A DNA stretch of 64,000 bases from Streptomyces hiroshimensis (GTDB taxonomy: Bacteria > Actinomycetota > Actinomycetes > Streptomycetales > Streptomycetaceae), in assembly GCF_014650335.1 (NCBI RefSeq), contig NZ_BMUT01000003.1:518174-582173 (forward strand), read 5' to 3'. A program made the translations under genes and the position numbers. Below are positions 43,777 through 52,701 of this stretch, piece after piece. Numbering within the stretch: position 1 is the stretch's first letter; each line of letters opens with the position of its first letter. Under the pieces are notes generated by a model. The model had not been told where the DNA came from, made no database searches, and saw only the letters and a list, made by a program, of their open reading frames with translations.

Positions 43777-45189
43777 ATGCTGGAAACGGGGGTCCGGCAG
43801 GTGCGGATGGCGATGTCCATGGTGTTCGGCCGCCGGCTGAACGTACGTGCCCTGGAGGCCCTGGTCGCCGACGCCCTCGCGACACTCGACGAGTTCGGCT
43901 CGCTCGGCGACGAGGTCGAGCAACTGAGCGACGGGCCTTTCGCCGACCCCGGTGACCGCCGCGATCTGCAGGATCGCGCGCTCCGCCGCACGGTGCGGCG
44001 GCTCGCCCGGCAGTCGGCGTTCTACCGGGAGCGACTGGCGGGGGTGGATCCGGACCGGGTGAGCACCGAGACGTTGCCGGCGATTCCTGTGACGCGCAAG
44101 GCCGATCTGATCGAACGCCCGGCGGACTTCCTGTGCAGTGCGCCCTACCTGGCCACGCAGACGACGGGCAGTACGGGCCGGCCGCTCCAGCTGTGGGTCT
44201 CCCGCTACGAGATGGGGCTGTGGCCCGCCCTCGTCGCGCTGGCCGTGCTGCTGCGCGGCGATCTGCGTCCGGCCGACCTCACACAGATCAACGTGAGTTC
44301 ACGGGCCACGGCCCCGATCCGGGAAGCCGTCGAAGTGTCCCGTCTCACCCACTCCTCCGTCCATGTGGTCGGGCAGATTCCGGCAGAGGAGTCGCTCGAC
44401 CACCTGCTCGGCACGTACGGACGGGCGCCCACGATCGTCGCGAGCAACGCCAGCTATCTGGGCCAGGTCGTCACGGAGGCGCTGCGCCGCGGTTGCGGTC
44501 CGGGCGACTTCCGGCTGCGGGCCGTCAACGTCGGCGGGGAGATGCTGACGGCGGGGCTCGCGGACGCGATCGGCAAGACTTTCGGAGCCGAACAGGTCAA
44601 CGACATCTTCGGGATGACCGAGCTCCTGCCCGTCGGCGGGCGGACCTGCAGCCACCGCCATCTGCACATGGACCCGAACATGGGGTACGCGGAAGTACTC
44701 GACCTGGAGACCGGGTCGCCCGCCGAGCCCGGACGGCTCGGCACCCTGACCGTCACCCCGTACTACCCGTACCGGGAGTGCATGCCGGTCCTGCGGTACG
44801 ACACGCGTGACGTCGTACGAGCCCTGCCCGGCGACCTGGACTGCGAAATGGGGGCCATCCCGGCGGTCTCGCAGATCCTCGGCAAGGCGGGCCGGCTGCA
44901 CCGCACCGCGGACGGCACGCTCACGCCGCGCGACGTCCTGGAAGCGCTGGACGGCACCCCCGGCCTGCAGTGGCCGATCCGCCACCGGGCCGAGGTGGGT
45001 GCGAACGGCAAGCTCCACGTGGAGATCGCCACACGGGAGGCTGCAGCCTCGGATGCCTCGGCACGGCTGCAGGCACACGGCATCGACGCCACCGTCACCG
45101 TACTGCCGCTCGACCCCGCGGCCGCCGCCCGGCGGTTCCCGCTCCGCTGCGACCTGCTGGAGCACACGTTCACCAGGAGCGCCCCATGA
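43777..45189 (+). CDS. PaaK-like adenylate-forming enzyme
   Basis: 470 residues, ATG behind gaggag. Resembles phenylacetate-CoA ligase/coenzyme F390 synthetase-type enzymes: AFYRERLAGVD, phosphate loop TQTTGSTGRPLQLWVSRYE (from 128), NVGGEMLTAGLADAIGKTFG, DIFGMTELLP (adenine/Mg loop), and YRECMPVLRYDTRDVV before the mobile C-terminal domain (GKAGRLHRTADGTLTPRDVL). Such enzymes activate a carboxylate as acyl-AMP and pass it to CoA, an amine or another nucleophile. No carrier protein or CoA-specific partner lies nearby. Context suggests the carboxylate or acceptor is the adjacent peptide or a group attached to it. The stop overlaps the next start as ATGA. Confidence 0.85.
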   Translation: MLETGVRQVRMAMSMVFGRRLNVRALEALVADALATLDEFGSLGDEVEQLSDGPFADPGDRRDLQDRALRRTVRRLARQSAFYRERLAGVDPDRVSTETLPAIPVTRKADLIERPADFLCSAPYLATQTTGSTGRPLQLWVSRYEMGLWPALVALAVLLRGDLRPADLTQINVSSRATAPIREAVEVSRLTHSSVHVVGQIPAEESLDHLLGTYGRAPTIVASNASYLGQVVTEALRRGCGPGDFRLRAVNVGGEMLTAGLADAIGKTFGAEQVNDIFGMTELLPVGGRTCSHRHLHMDPNMGYAEVLDLETGSPAEPGRLGTLTVTPYYPYRECMPVLRYDTRDVVRALPGDLDCEMGAIPAVSQILGKAGRLHRTADGTLTPRDVLEALDGTPGLQWPIRHRAEVGANGKLHVEIATREAAASDASARLQAHGIDATVTVLPLDPAAAARRFPLRCDLLEHTFTRSAP

Positions 45190-46103
45190 CCGTCCTCTTC
45201 CAGATCGCCGGAACGGTGGTGCTCGCGCTCGCGGTGAGCCTCGGTGCGGTCGTCTTCTTCCGCACCGTGCGCGTTCAGCGCGCACCGATCGGCACCTTCA
45301 ACGGCCGGGACATCACCATGACGATGGGGTTCGTCCTCGTACTGCCCTACGTCTATCTCGCGCTGCCCGGCGCCACCCTGCCGACGCTGCTCGCGCTGGC
45401 GTTCGCGGGTGGCCTGACCGTGGGCTACCAGGCGGTCGTCCCGGACGGGAGAATCCGCTGGGCGCTGATCGCCGCCCTGCTCGTCACCGTGATGACCTGC
45501 AGCCTCGCGATCGGCTCCGACTCGCCCGCGTACTGGCTCGCCAACAGCTGCCTCGTCGGCCTGATCGTGGTGTCGGCCACCAACCTCAACGTGCAAGGCG
45601 GCATGCGGCTGAGGCACGTCGCGCTGTTCCTGCTCGCGCTGACCGCCTACGACGCGTTCTTCGCCACCGTGGTACCGCTGACCCAGGAACTCGCCGACGC
45701 CATCCAGGGTTACCCCTTCGCACCCACCGCCGGGATGCGCATCGGCGGTCTGGCGGCGGTGGTCGGCATGGGCGACCTGCTCGCCTACGCCTTGTACACG
45801 ACCGCCGCGTACAAGGCCTACGGCAGGCCGGGGCTGGCCACCGCACTCACCCTGGTCACCCTCTTCGGGGCCGTCGCCCCCAGCGCGACCCTGCACATCA
45901 CCACCGCCGTGACAGGACAGGAGCCTTCGCTGGTCCCTGCCCAGATCTTCTTCGGGCCGGTCGCGTTCCTGGGCTATCTGGTCCTGCGGCGTCGCGGCCC
46001 GGAGCGCAGGATGGCCCAGGTGCCGGCGCCCCGGGCGGTCCGGCGGACAGCGACGCGGCAGCCCGATCCGGTGCTCGGCAGCGGAGATCCCCGCCCTGTG
46101 TGA
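45186..46103 (+). CDS. Predicted nine-helix membrane protein with YD/GxGD motifs (presenilin/SPP-like protease candidate)
   Basis: 305 residues. Hydrophobic helices at about 5-25, 47-61, 64-84, 92-110, 114-132, 143-163, 185-207, 216-236 and 249-267. Tyr155-Asp156 lies in helix 6 (LLALTAYDAFFATVV), Gly194-Met-Gly-Asp197 in helix 7 (AAVVGMGDLLAYALY), and Pro251-Ala252 with FFGPVAFLGY in helix 9. This order, YD then GxGD then a Pro-Ala motif, and the nine-helix count are those of A22 aspartyl proteases (presenilin, signal peptide peptidase). The PAL motif itself is not exact. Bacterial GxGD prepilin peptidases (A24) are an alternative but lack this arrangement. The soluble tail is Arg/Pro-rich. 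Coupled to the adenylate-forming gene, it may cleave the 29-residue peptide in the membrane. Confidence 0.72.
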   Translation: MTVLFQIAGTVVLALAVSLGAVVFFRTVRVQRAPIGTFNGRDITMTMGFVLVLPYVYLALPGATLPTLLALAFAGGLTVGYQAVVPDGRIRWALIAALLVTVMTCSLAIGSDSPAYWLANSCLVGLIVVSATNLNVQGGMRLRHVALFLLALTAYDAFFATVVPLTQELADAIQGYPFAPTAGMRIGGLAAVVGMGDLLAYALYTTAAYKAYGRPGLATALTLVTLFGAVAPSATLHITTAVTGQEPSLVPAQIFFGPVAFLGYLVLRRRGPERRMAQVPAPRAVRRTATRQPDPVLGSGDPRPV

Positions 46104-46201
46104 GCTCAAGCTGCCGCTGCCTGCCCTCGCGTGGGCACCTGAGGCGGCGGCGTCTGGCTCGAACTGATCGCATGCTGCAGCAGACTTGTTGTACTGCGCG
46201 C

Positions 46202-46633
46202 ATGGAAGATCACAACGAGTGCACGGTGGTCCGCACCGGGCAGTACGAAGGCGTTCAGGGCGGCACGTTCGGCGCGGGGATCAGCGCCCAGTCGGCGGGG
46301 GCGAAGGCGCTGTGCCTTCACCGGCTGGTGATGCCCGCCGGCACCCGGGGCCGCCCGCACCTGCACGAGGGCCATGAATCGGCCATCTTCATCCAGTCCG
46401 GCCAGGTCGAGGTGTGGCACGGCGAGGGCCTGGCCGAGCACGTGGTGCTGCACGCGGGCGACTACATCCACATCCCCGCCGACACCCCGCACATGCCGGT
46501 GAACAACGGCAGCGACGACATGGTGTGCCTGGTCGCACGGACGGACCCCGACGAGCAGGAAGGCGTCCGCCTGCTGGACCTGCCGGACTGGCTGGCCGCA
46601 CGGCTCGCTCCGCTGACCGTCGGCGTCGGCTGA
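46202..46633 (+). CDS. Cupin-domain protein
   Basis: About 143 residues from ATG 46202; an ATG at 46172 would add ten residues, and neither has a clear ribosome-binding site. Cupin motif 1: GRPHLHEGHESAIFIQSGQV with two His and a Glu as metal ligands; motif 2: AGDYIHIPADTPHMPVNN with the third His. A small single-domain beta-barrel, probably metal-binding, of unknown substrate. It follows the peptide cassette by 98 bp and may or may not belong to it. Confidence 0.83.
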   Translation: MEDHNECTVVRTGQYEGVQGGTFGAGISAQSAGAKALCLHRLVMPAGTRGRPHLHEGHESAIFIQSGQVEVWHGEGLAEHVVLHAGDYIHIPADTPHMPVNNGSDDMVCLVARTDPDEQEGVRLLDLPDWLAARLAPLTVGVG

Positions 46634-46649
46634 GGAGGCCGGGCCCACC

Positions 46650-46677
46650 GGGGGCGCGGCCGTTTCACCGCGCCCCC
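46650..46677. terminator. GC-rich hairpin between convergent cupin and corA genes
   Basis: gggggcgcgg (46650-46659) pairs perfectly with ccgcgccccc (46668-46677) around 8 bases including ttt. It lies between the cupin stop and the last codons of the convergent transporter and could serve both. Confidence 0.6.
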
Positions 46678-47717
46678 GCGCGCGGGTGAGCGTCGCTCAC
46701 CTGCGGCACCGGCACCGGCGGGGCCGGGTGACCGTGGCGCCGGCGCAGCCAGACGTAGAGCAGCAGGCAGGGCAGCAGCAGTCCGCCGAGGGTGAGGACG
46801 AGGAACGCCGTGAAGCTGCTGATGTGCGTGACCAGCCAGTCGAAGTTCTGGCCGAAGAAGCCGACCACGAACGACAGCGGGAGGAACACCGACGCCAGGA
46901 TCGTCAGCCGCTCCATCGTGGCGCTCTGCCGAAGGTTGATCTTGTTCTGCTCGACGGAGATCACCGCGATGTTCGCTTCGAGGACGGTGGCCAGCAGGTC
47001 CCGCTGGGCGGCCACCTCCTCGTTGACGAGCAGGAGGTGGTCGTGCACGTCGCGGAAGTACGGCAGGAGCCCGGCCGGTGCCTTGCCCGGCTGCAGCCGG
47101 CGGGTCAGCACGGCGAGCAGCGGGTGCACCGCGCGGTAGAAGTCGGTGGCCTCGCGGCGCAGGGAGTAGATCCGCTCGGTCGGAGCGATCGCCCCCGAGA
47201 ACACGGTGGCCTCGATCTGCTCGATGTCGCGCTCCAGTTCCGCGACGACGGGCGCGTAGCCGTCGACGACCTGGTCGAGGATCGCCCACAGCGTGGAGAT
47301 GCTGCCCGCCCGCAGCAGTTCGGGGCGGCGTTCCAGCCGGCTGCGGGCGCCGCTCAGCTCGCTGGCGATGCCCTGGCGCACGGTGATCACGAACTGCTCG
47401 GCGAGGAAGATGCTGATCTCCCCGGTGTCGACCTCCTCGCGCTCGTCGTCGTAACGCGCCGTGCGCAGGATGATGAGCTCGGTGCCGTCCTCGTACTGCT
47501 CGGCCTTCGGCCGCAGGTGAAAGGACCGGGCGTCCTCGACGGCGAGCTCGTGCAGCCCGAAGCACTCGCGTACCTTCGTCAGTTCCTCAGGTCCCGGCTC
47601 GAACATGCCCAGCCAGACGAACCCGCCCTCCGCGCAGCGCGCGGCCGCCTGCTCCAGCGGCATCGCCCCCTCGTGCTGCCGCCGCCCGTCACGGTAGTGA
47701 GCGCAGTCGACGATCAC
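46665..47717 (-). CDS. CorA-family divalent cation transporter
   Basis: 350 residues. A long cytoplasmic alpha/beta N-domain (VWLGMFEPGPEELTKVRECF, FHLRPKAEQYEDGTELIILR) is followed by coiled-coil helices and two C-terminal membrane helices (LTILASVFLPLSFVVGFF, FTAFLVLTLGGLLLPCLLL). The signature loop reads FGQNFDWL: the canonical Gly-Met-Asn is Gly-Gln-Asn here, a variant seen in some actinobacterial members, so ion preference may differ from Mg2+. Forms a pentamer. Stand-alone gene. Confidence 0.9.
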   Translation of the reverse strand: MIVDCAHYRDGRRQHEGAMPLEQAAARCAEGGFVWLGMFEPGPEELTKVRECFGLHELAVEDARSFHLRPKAEQYEDGTELIILRTARYDDEREEVDTGEISIFLAEQFVITVRQGIASELSGARSRLERRPELLRAGSISTLWAILDQVVDGYAPVVAELERDIEQIEATVFSGAIAPTERIYSLRREATDFYRAVHPLLAVLTRRLQPGKAPAGLLPYFRDVHDHLLLVNEEVAAQRDLLATVLEANIAVISVEQNKINLRQSATMERLTILASVFLPLSFVVGFFGQNFDWLVTHISSFTAFLVLTLGGLLLPCLLLYVWLRRRHGHPAPPVPVPQVSDAHPRAGAR

Positions 47718-47797
47718 GCGCTTCCTCCTCGCGTCGCGCCGGCGTCCGCCGGCACTCGGCCGGGCGCCGAGCGGCGCCGGAGCTCTCGGTGGATCAC

Positions 47798-48041
47798 TAC
47801 AGGACCGACGGCACGGGGAAGAGGGAGTCGGTCAAGGCCTGGTTCTCTACCTGGAGGCGGTCGATGGCCCCGATCCTCCCGAGGAGCCCGACGCTGATGC
47901 CCTCCGCCTCGATGAGCTCGTCGATCCGAGCGAAGGGCCCGTGCAAGATGGGTGGTCGACGGTCCCCTGGGCCAGCGCATCACCGATGCCTGTGACCTGG
48001 GCCAGCCCCTCGGCAGTCACGGTGTTGATGTTGACCGACAT
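47798..48041 (-). pseudogene. Helix-hairpin-helix DNA-binding protein, frameshifted
   Basis: From 48041 the frame reads VNINTVTAEGLAQVTGIGDA and LAQGTVDH, a ComEA-type HhH motif. Near 47945-47955 it leaves that frame; the neighbouring frame continues GPFARIDELIEAEGISVGLL, GRIGAIDRLQVENQ to a stop at 47798. The two parts join into one 80-residue protein with both HhH hairpins. A single indel separates them. Genuine mutation and base-calling error cannot be told apart here. Confidence 0.65.
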
Positions 48042-48258
48042 GACCGTCGACCCCTTTTGGAGACGTTTGATCGCTTTGCAGACGAATCTAGCTGTCCGGC
48101 GGAAGAAAGTGGCGCAGCCACGCGAACCACGGGGGCATCTCGCCAGGAACGAGAGAACGTATGCCGCGGCCGGAGAGCGGTAGCGATCTCGTGGTGCGCA
48201 TGCGGCGGCATTCCTTTACGTTCGGCAACGAGATCCGCTGTCAAGGTATGGGGCCGGA

Positions 48259-50877
48259 ATGAGGATTGCGCCCTGGCGTTGGGCCGTGCAAGTGGCAGTG
48301 CATGTAGGCAGGGCACTACTGGTTCTGGCCGCGCCCGAGAGGGTCGCCGCAGCGCCGCCCCCTCCCGATGTGGCCTGCCGCACAGCCGCTGCTCATCTCG
48401 ACGCAGGCCAGCTGAAGGAGGCCGAAAAGCTCTACACCATGGCAGCTGCGGCCGGTACAGACGCATGCGCGATCCAGGGTTTGAAGCAGCTCTCCGCAAG
48501 GCGGGTCGAGGCAGACGGCGCGGTGATCCGCGGCCACGAATTCCTGCGCACCGGTGAACCGGCCCAGGCTCGGGAATCATTCGAACACGCTCTCAAACTG
48601 AACGTCGGCAGCGTCCCGGCAGCCCAGGGCCTTGGCGAAGCGCGGGCGCTGCAGCAACGGGGTACCTCCGGAGCATGGGCCAAATGGCAGTCCTTCTACT
48701 CCGACTGGGTTAACCCGATCGTCACAAGACTGCTCCTGCCGGCCGTGCTGACCCTGGTTGTGCTGCTGGCGATCAGCAGACTGTGCTCGGGGCTGCTGGT
48801 GAGAGCGGATGCCGTCAGTTGGCCCAAACGACAGCAGCGGCTGGCGCTGAGTATCGGCACCACCCTGCTGGCAGGCGGGGCGTTCTTCTTCCCCGTCTAC
48901 CCGATGTTCAGGCTCTTCCACGCCGAAGAACCGCTGGTGACAGCAGCAGCTGCTGCCATGGGGCTGATTCTACTGGGCATCGTGGCAATCCTTGTGCTGG
49001 CCAGTCGGCACCATGCCCAGCAGTACGAGATCAGGCATGTGGGTCGGCAATGGAAGTGGCTGCTGTGTTCGCTCTGCGGTACCGGCGCGCTGACCGCCCT
49101 GGTCTGGTGGGGGCAGACGACCCTCCACCGGCAGATCGTGGTGCTGTACGGCGGACTCGTGGTGTTCGGCCTGCTCATCACTTCCGCCGCGGTGGGGCAG
49201 AACCGGCGCCTGCAGGTCCACGCGCAGGCAGGCGGCTCAGCGTCGGACGAGGCGGCCACGGACTACGTACTGGCCCGGCTACAGAGCCTCGGCATGGAAT
49301 CGCCGCGCGACCTGCTCGCCATTCCGGCGCTGACACCTCTGAGCAGACTCAGTAGCGAGGACCTGAGCGCTCTGCCCAGCGGCCCTCTCGCCGGTGCTCT
49401 CGCCCGCGTCTTCTCCATTTTCAGGCCGGACCTCACGTGGCGCGCGCGAGTGACCATCATGGATGACAACCGGGTGACCGTCGCCCTGACCCGTAACGGC
49501 CGGCATGCCGAGAGCGTGATCTTCAGCCGTCTGGACCTCGCGCTTCCGTCTCTCGAGCATGGCAGTTCGGAGCTCGAGACCACGCTTGTCAGAGACCGTG
49601 CCCATGCCCAGTTGCTGACCGGCGCGGCAGCCTTCATCCTTATTCACCTCAGCCAGGTGCACCCGGAACTACGCGGCGGACTCTGCGGGGCCGAAAACTG
49701 GAAGAGCGTCACACAGCAGGTCATCGCCTGCAGCAAATCCCTCATCGACGACCCTGCTGGGCGCGTTGCGCTACTGGCACGCGCCGTGGACGAGGACCCC
49801 AGCAACGTCCTGGCGCGCTTCGAATACGTATGGGCGCTCCTCAAAGGCCTTCCCGATCAGCCAGGCCGGCATCGGAAGATCGCAGAGACGGTCGAGTTGC
49901 AGTACCAACGCCTACCTGCCATCGGCACGGAGAAGGGCTGGGAGCCGCTGCACATGCGCGCCCTCTACAAGATGACGGCGTACTGGCTGAACCACTACGT
50001 CGAGAGCGACCGCAGAGACACCACCGCCTTGAGCATGGCACAACAACGGGCGGATCAGCTCATTGATCTGTGCAAGAACCGCGACACCTACGGTAAGAAG
50101 CTGGAATGGGTTGCCAAGCGCATGCTCCCCATCGCCGAGAACCTGAGACACAACATCGACGTGACCAAACCCGAACCCGTGCCTGACAACTGGCTGCACC
50201 CGCACACCGAAGCGCCGCCCTCACCACGCCTGGCTTACAACCAGGCATGCCTCGAATGCCTACTGATGGAACGAAACCACACCGAAGCCGTCGGCAGCGC
50301 CCTCGACGACCTGCGGTTCGCCCTGGCCACTGAGGACGACCGGGACGAAGCCTGGGCCGATCCGTTCTTCCGCGCACTTCGCCCGAACAAGGACTTCCAG
50401 CGTCTCATCCGGCGTCCGCCCATCAAATTTCTGGACCTGCCCGCCTTCAGCAAGCACAGATCTCTCCTGGACAAGGCTGGCATCAGCGTCCCCGACGACC
50501 TTGTCGGACGCACTGCCACGGAGGCCCAGCGGAACGCGCTCGCTTCCTACCTCAGCACGTCCTCTGTGATCATCGACCGCTTCCGCGCCCTCGCGCTCCT
50601 CGCCCAGGTTCACCCGGACCTCAACAGTCCCACCATGCTCTTCCTCCTTGAGCAGAGCGGTGTCAGTTCGCCAGCAGCCCTCGTCGAACATGCTCGCAGC
50701 GATCCGCGGGGCCTGCTGCGCACCTTGCGCCGGGAAGCCGCCACATACGCCGTGCACCGCTTGGCCGGTCTGGGGCGGCCCCATGGCTGGCTGGTGAGTG
50801 CAGGGCTCACACCGTTGCGGGCCAGAGCAGCAGCCTGGGGACGCCGAGGTGCCGACAATGACCGGCCGATCGGCTGA
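48259..50877 (+). CDS. Large TPR-containing multi-helix membrane protein of unknown function
   Basis: 872 residues. N-terminal signal-like helix, then two to three TPR-like helix pairs (AHLDAGQLKEAEKLYTMAAA, GHEFLRTGEPAQARESFEHA) up to about 135. About five membrane helices follow between 150 and 315 (RLLLPAVLTLVVLLAISRLC, LVTAAAAAMGLILLGIVAIL). A 550-residue soluble region has further helical repeats (DEDPSNVLARFEYVWALLKG, RLAYNQACLECLLMERNHTE). No catalytic motif. It resembles signal or scaffold proteins that place TPRs on both membrane faces. The ATG start is supported only weakly. Neighbours are pseudogenes, so the context does not help. Confidence 0.75.
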   Translation: MRIAPWRWAVQVAVHVGRALLVLAAPERVAAAPPPPDVACRTAAAHLDAGQLKEAEKLYTMAAAAGTDACAIQGLKQLSARRVEADGAVIRGHEFLRTGEPAQARESFEHALKLNVGSVPAAQGLGEARALQQRGTSGAWAKWQSFYSDWVNPIVTRLLLPAVLTLVVLLAISRLCSGLLVRADAVSWPKRQQRLALSIGTTLLAGGAFFFPVYPMFRLFHAEEPLVTAAAAAMGLILLGIVAILVLASRHHAQQYEIRHVGRQWKWLLCSLCGTGALTALVWWGQTTLHRQIVVLYGGLVVFGLLITSAAVGQNRRLQVHAQAGGSASDEAATDYVLARLQSLGMESPRDLLAIPALTPLSRLSSEDLSALPSGPLAGALARVFSIFRPDLTWRARVTIMDDNRVTVALTRNGRHAESVIFSRLDLALPSLEHGSSELETTLVRDRAHAQLLTGAAAFILIHLSQVHPELRGGLCGAENWKSVTQQVIACSKSLIDDPAGRVALLARAVDEDPSNVLARFEYVWALLKGLPDQPGRHRKIAETVELQYQRLPAIGTEKGWEPLHMRALYKMTAYWLNHYVESDRRDTTALSMAQQRADQLIDLCKNRDTYGKKLEWVAKRMLPIAENLRHNIDVTKPEPVPDNWLHPHTEAPPSPRLAYNQACLECLLMERNHTEAVGSALDDLRFALATEDDRDEAWADPFFRALRPNKDFQRLIRRPPIKFLDLPAFSKHRSLLDKAGISVPDDLVGRTATEAQRNALASYLSTSSVIIDRFRALALLAQVHPDLNSPTMLFLLEQSGVSSPAALVEHARSDPRGLLRTLRREAATYAVHRLAGLGRPHGWLVSAGLTPLRARAAAWGRRGADNDRPIG

Positions 50878-50911
50878 GGTGTGGTTGTCTCCATCGGCTT
50901 CGGTCCACGCC

Positions 50912-51545
50912 TCAACCGCGGTGGCCGTTCCAGAAGGCGCAGTGGTGCGCGGTCCCCACGTCGAGCGGCCGCAGGCCGTCGTGGCCCGGTGCGAGGGACT
51001 GGGCGAGGGGAGCCCGGTCCCGGAATACGGGCGGGGAGCGCCGGGGTGGTTCGGGGTGCCCGGTGTGTGCGAAGTGCGTCCAGTAGTCGGTCATCCGGTC
51101 CGCCAGGGTGCGCTATCGTTCGGCGAACTCGTAGGCGTACGTGGGGACATGCCCGGCGAGCGCCTCGTGGGCGCGCAGGGTGGTGCACGCCCATGCGTTG
51201 TCGGTGGTCACCGCGGCCCAGGCGAGCGCGGGCGTGGGATACGCGGAGAGCGGGTATTCCGCTTCGACGGCACCGGTCGCGTCCCCGAAGGACTTCCACA
51301 GCCGGGCGCGTTAGTCCCGGGCGTCGTGCAGGGGATACCGGCCGAGGAACAGGCCGAGGAACATGCGCATCTCGTCGCGGTTGGAGCCCTGGATCACCGG
51401 CACCCGGTGGAAACGGCCGGTCTCCAGGGCACTCACCGGATCCGTGGGCAGGAGCGCGTTGCCGTACGCCGGTCTGTTGAAGACCGTGGTCGGCTCGGGT
51501 ATGACGAGCCTGGCGACGCTCAGGCCCCGCAGGCAGTCCAGCGCA
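50912..51545 (-). pseudogene. Type B carboxylesterase remnant
   Basis: Several segments in different frames on the minus strand match the C-terminal half of actinobacterial carboxylesterases: RPAYGNALLPTDPVSALETG and VPVIQGSNRDEMRMFLGLFL, then an in-frame stop near 51313; YPTPALAWAA-like and HEALAGHVPTYAYEF-like segments in another frame; MTDYWTHFAHTGHPEPPR and HHCAFWNGHRG at the end. The catalytic GESAG region is missing. Stops and frame changes make it inactive. Confidence 0.65.
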
Positions 51546-51779
51546 CCCGCGCCCTGTGGACAGCCGAGACGCCGGGCTGCAGCGACACCCTCGGCGCGGA
51601 GGCTGCACTGGGAGACGAAGGGCGGACCTTCGTGTGCTCCAGCGGGGCCAGCAGCTGCCAGGCCTTCACGAACGGCACGTCGACGTGCTGCTGCATCTCG
51701 GTCGACGCGGCGCGCACGTTGGCCATGACCGTCGTGAAATGGTTGAAGGCCAGATAGCTGCCGGGCGGCGGCCGCCGTG

Positions 51780-52490
51780 TCACCTCGCGTACGAGCCGAG
51801 TCCCACCAGGCAGTAGACGACCTCCCACAGGGTGCGCCCGCCCCTGCTGCTCCAGCTCGAGTACGCGTACTGGCTCTCCGCGACGCTCTTGCACTTGCTG
51901 CGGTCCGTCGTCCCGTGAAAGGTCTCGATCACCCGGTAGTGGGCCTTCGCGGACGAGCAGCTGACCACCCGGAACGGATCGACGGTCACCGTGCCCGCCG
52001 ACGGGGGCACCGACTCGCCGTCGAGGCAGGTGCCCAACTCGTGGGGGCGGGCGGGAGCGGGAGGTTCGAGGGGCGGTAGGGAGCGGCGGGGCGTCGCGAC
52101 GCCTGCGCCGTGGGGAGTCGGGGATCCCGAAGGCGTCTCCCCCACCGGCCCGCCGAGTCTGGAAGGTCCGGAGGAATCGTAGGAGCTGGGCGCGGGTAGC
52201 GGGGCATCGGCGGACGAGGAGCGGTCGTTGCGGTCGCTCAGGACCACGATGCCCGCGACCACGGCCGCCACAGCCGCGAGTCCGACCAGCTTCGGCGCCA
52301 GGCGGCCGGGCCTGGCCGTCACCACCACGCGTATCAGCACGTCGCCCCGCGGCGTGCCTATCCTGATCAGACCGCCGCCCGGGACCGGGGGGATGCGCAC
52401 TCTGACCGTCCCCCACGGCAGGTCGACGGGACGGATGACACCCGAGGACGCCTCTCTCGGGCTGAGGCTGACAGTGACTTCTGCTGACAC
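51780..52490 (-). CDS. Single-pass membrane protein with LppU-like extracytoplasmic domain
   Basis: 236 residues from GTG 52490, chosen because aggag lies ten bases upstream. A cytoplasmic beta-rich N-terminal domain (VSLSPREASSGVIRPVDLPW, GLIRIGTPRGDVLIRVVV), one helix (LVGLAAVAAVVAGIVVL), a Ser/Pro linker and a C-terminal domain with five Cys (ELGTCLDGESVP, FRVVSCSSAKAHYRVIETF, KCKSVAES, VVYCLVGLG). The Cys pattern resembles LppU/SCO3897-type actinobacterial surface domains of unknown function. Overlapping start regions with the gene to the right are divergent. Confidence 0.72.
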   Translation of the reverse strand: MSAEVTVSLSPREASSGVIRPVDLPWGTVRVRIPPVPGGGLIRIGTPRGDVLIRVVVTARPGRLAPKLVGLAAVAAVVAGIVVLSDRNDRSSSADAPLPAPSSYDSSGPSRLGGPVGETPSGSPTPHGAGVATPRRSLPPLEPPAPARPHELGTCLDGESVPPSAGTVTVDPFRVVSCSSAKAHYRVIETFHGTTDRSKCKSVAESQYAYSSWSSRGGRTLWEVVYCLVGLGSYAR

Positions 52491-52701
52491 CGCGACTCCT
52501 GAGCCGATGATGAGCCGCCGCACCCGGGATCGGAGACGGCCGGTCTCGGCCAGTGTGGACGAATCACTGCTGACATTGGAGTGCTTTTCTAGAAAGAACT
52601 TCTACTTCTCCATAACGGACAGAACAACGGACAGAAGCGGAAGGCGGGTTGCCCGGGTCCGCTTCCACCGACCCGTCACCGTGATCATTAGGCTGGGCCC
52701 C

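Noticed and set aside
51640..51770. Minus-strand segment SYLAFNHFTTVMANVRAAST followed by EMQQHVDVPFVKAWQLLAPL
   Set aside because: It reads as plausible protein next to the esterase remnant, but it is only about 45 residues. I could not link it to a family or to a start, so it was left out of the feature list.
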